Below, one piece after another: positions 12,315 through 12,390 of a DNA stretch of 12,390 nt. The DNA is from CAZZEX01 sp964653285 (lineage in GTDB: Bacteria; Chloroflexota; Anaerolineae; B4-G1), in assembly GCA_964653285.1 (NCBI GenBank), contig CAZZEX010000127.1, forward strand, positions 1 through 12,390, given 5' to 3'. The notes under the pieces are model-generated. The model searched no databases and had not been told where the DNA came from. It saw only the letters and a list, made by a program, of their open reading frames with translations. Every line of letters begins with the position of its first letter. Positions within the stretch are counted from its first letter, which is position 1. The translations under genes were made by a program, and so were the position numbers.

Positions 12315-12390
12315 CTATTCCTCGAACACGGCGTCCAACATCTCGTCCGGCACGTCCCAGGTGACGTCGTGGGGCGGGAGTTTCTCGTAC
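12315..12390 (-). CDS. C-terminal end of an unidentified protein
   Basis: Only the last 24 residues and the TAG stop are visible: YEKLPPHDVTWDVPDE, then MLDAVFEE. The tail is acidic with no family motif I can name. Support comes from the open frame reaching the edge and the terminator hairpin just after it. Confidence 0.5.
   Translation of the reverse strand, partial: YEKLPPHDVTWDVPDEMLDAVFEE

Overview
This 12.4 kb window looks like chromosomal DNA from a GC-rich bacterium. A Chloroflexota (Anaerolineae/Caldilineae-like) origin is my inference. It rests on secreted lipoproteins with Pro/Thr/Ser-rich linkers behind the lipobox, G/C-homopolymer palindromes embedded in reading frames, short CAATGAA tandem repeats between genes, and DUF433/DUF5615-type toxin-antitoxin pairs. 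No rRNA, tRNA or CRISPR array was found.

Layout. (1) 1-1121, minus: the N-terminal part of a family-5 ABC transporter substrate-binding lipoprotein that runs off the left edge. (2) 1122-1539: intergenic, with a candidate promoter and an imperfect foldback element. (3) 1540-2382, plus: mutM, driven by a perfect TTGACA-N17-TATAAT promoter placed so close that the mRNA should be leaderless. (4) 2394-5474, plus: a region visibly lower in GC than its neighbours. It holds a small lipoprotein that is a free-standing copy of a subtilase propeptide, an intergenic region with a MITE-like element and a hairpin leader, and then a secreted S8 subtilase carrying the same propeptide. Two copies of a structured RNA-like element (2498-2618 and 5605-5724, 54 bp identical) bracket these two genes in direct orientation. 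(5) 11161-5715, minus: a probable four-gene operon read right to left. It encodes a cobalamin-binding glutamate-mutase-like protein, an opine-dehydrogenase-family enzyme, a MoaD/ThiS domain fused to an alpha/beta hydrolase, and an M1 metallopeptidase lipoprotein. (6) 11331-12019, plus: a DUF433 antitoxin and DUF5615 PIN-like toxin pair overlapping by ATGA, divergent from the operon, with its own promoter and a clear intrinsic terminator. 12076-12250 holds nothing I recognise. (7) 12315-12390, minus: the last 24 codons of an unidentified gene.

How the parts may work together. The free-standing propeptide lipoprotein is well placed to act as a membrane-anchored inhibitor or folding chaperone of the neighbouring subtilase. 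The RNA element lies in the 5' leader of the first gene and forms the terminator of the second, so it may be a shared regulatory RNA or the trace of a duplication or mobilisation event. The four-gene operon mixes a B12 enzyme, a reductive amine/keto-acid enzyme and hydrolases. It suggests amino-acid or opine metabolism, but I cannot assign a pathway.
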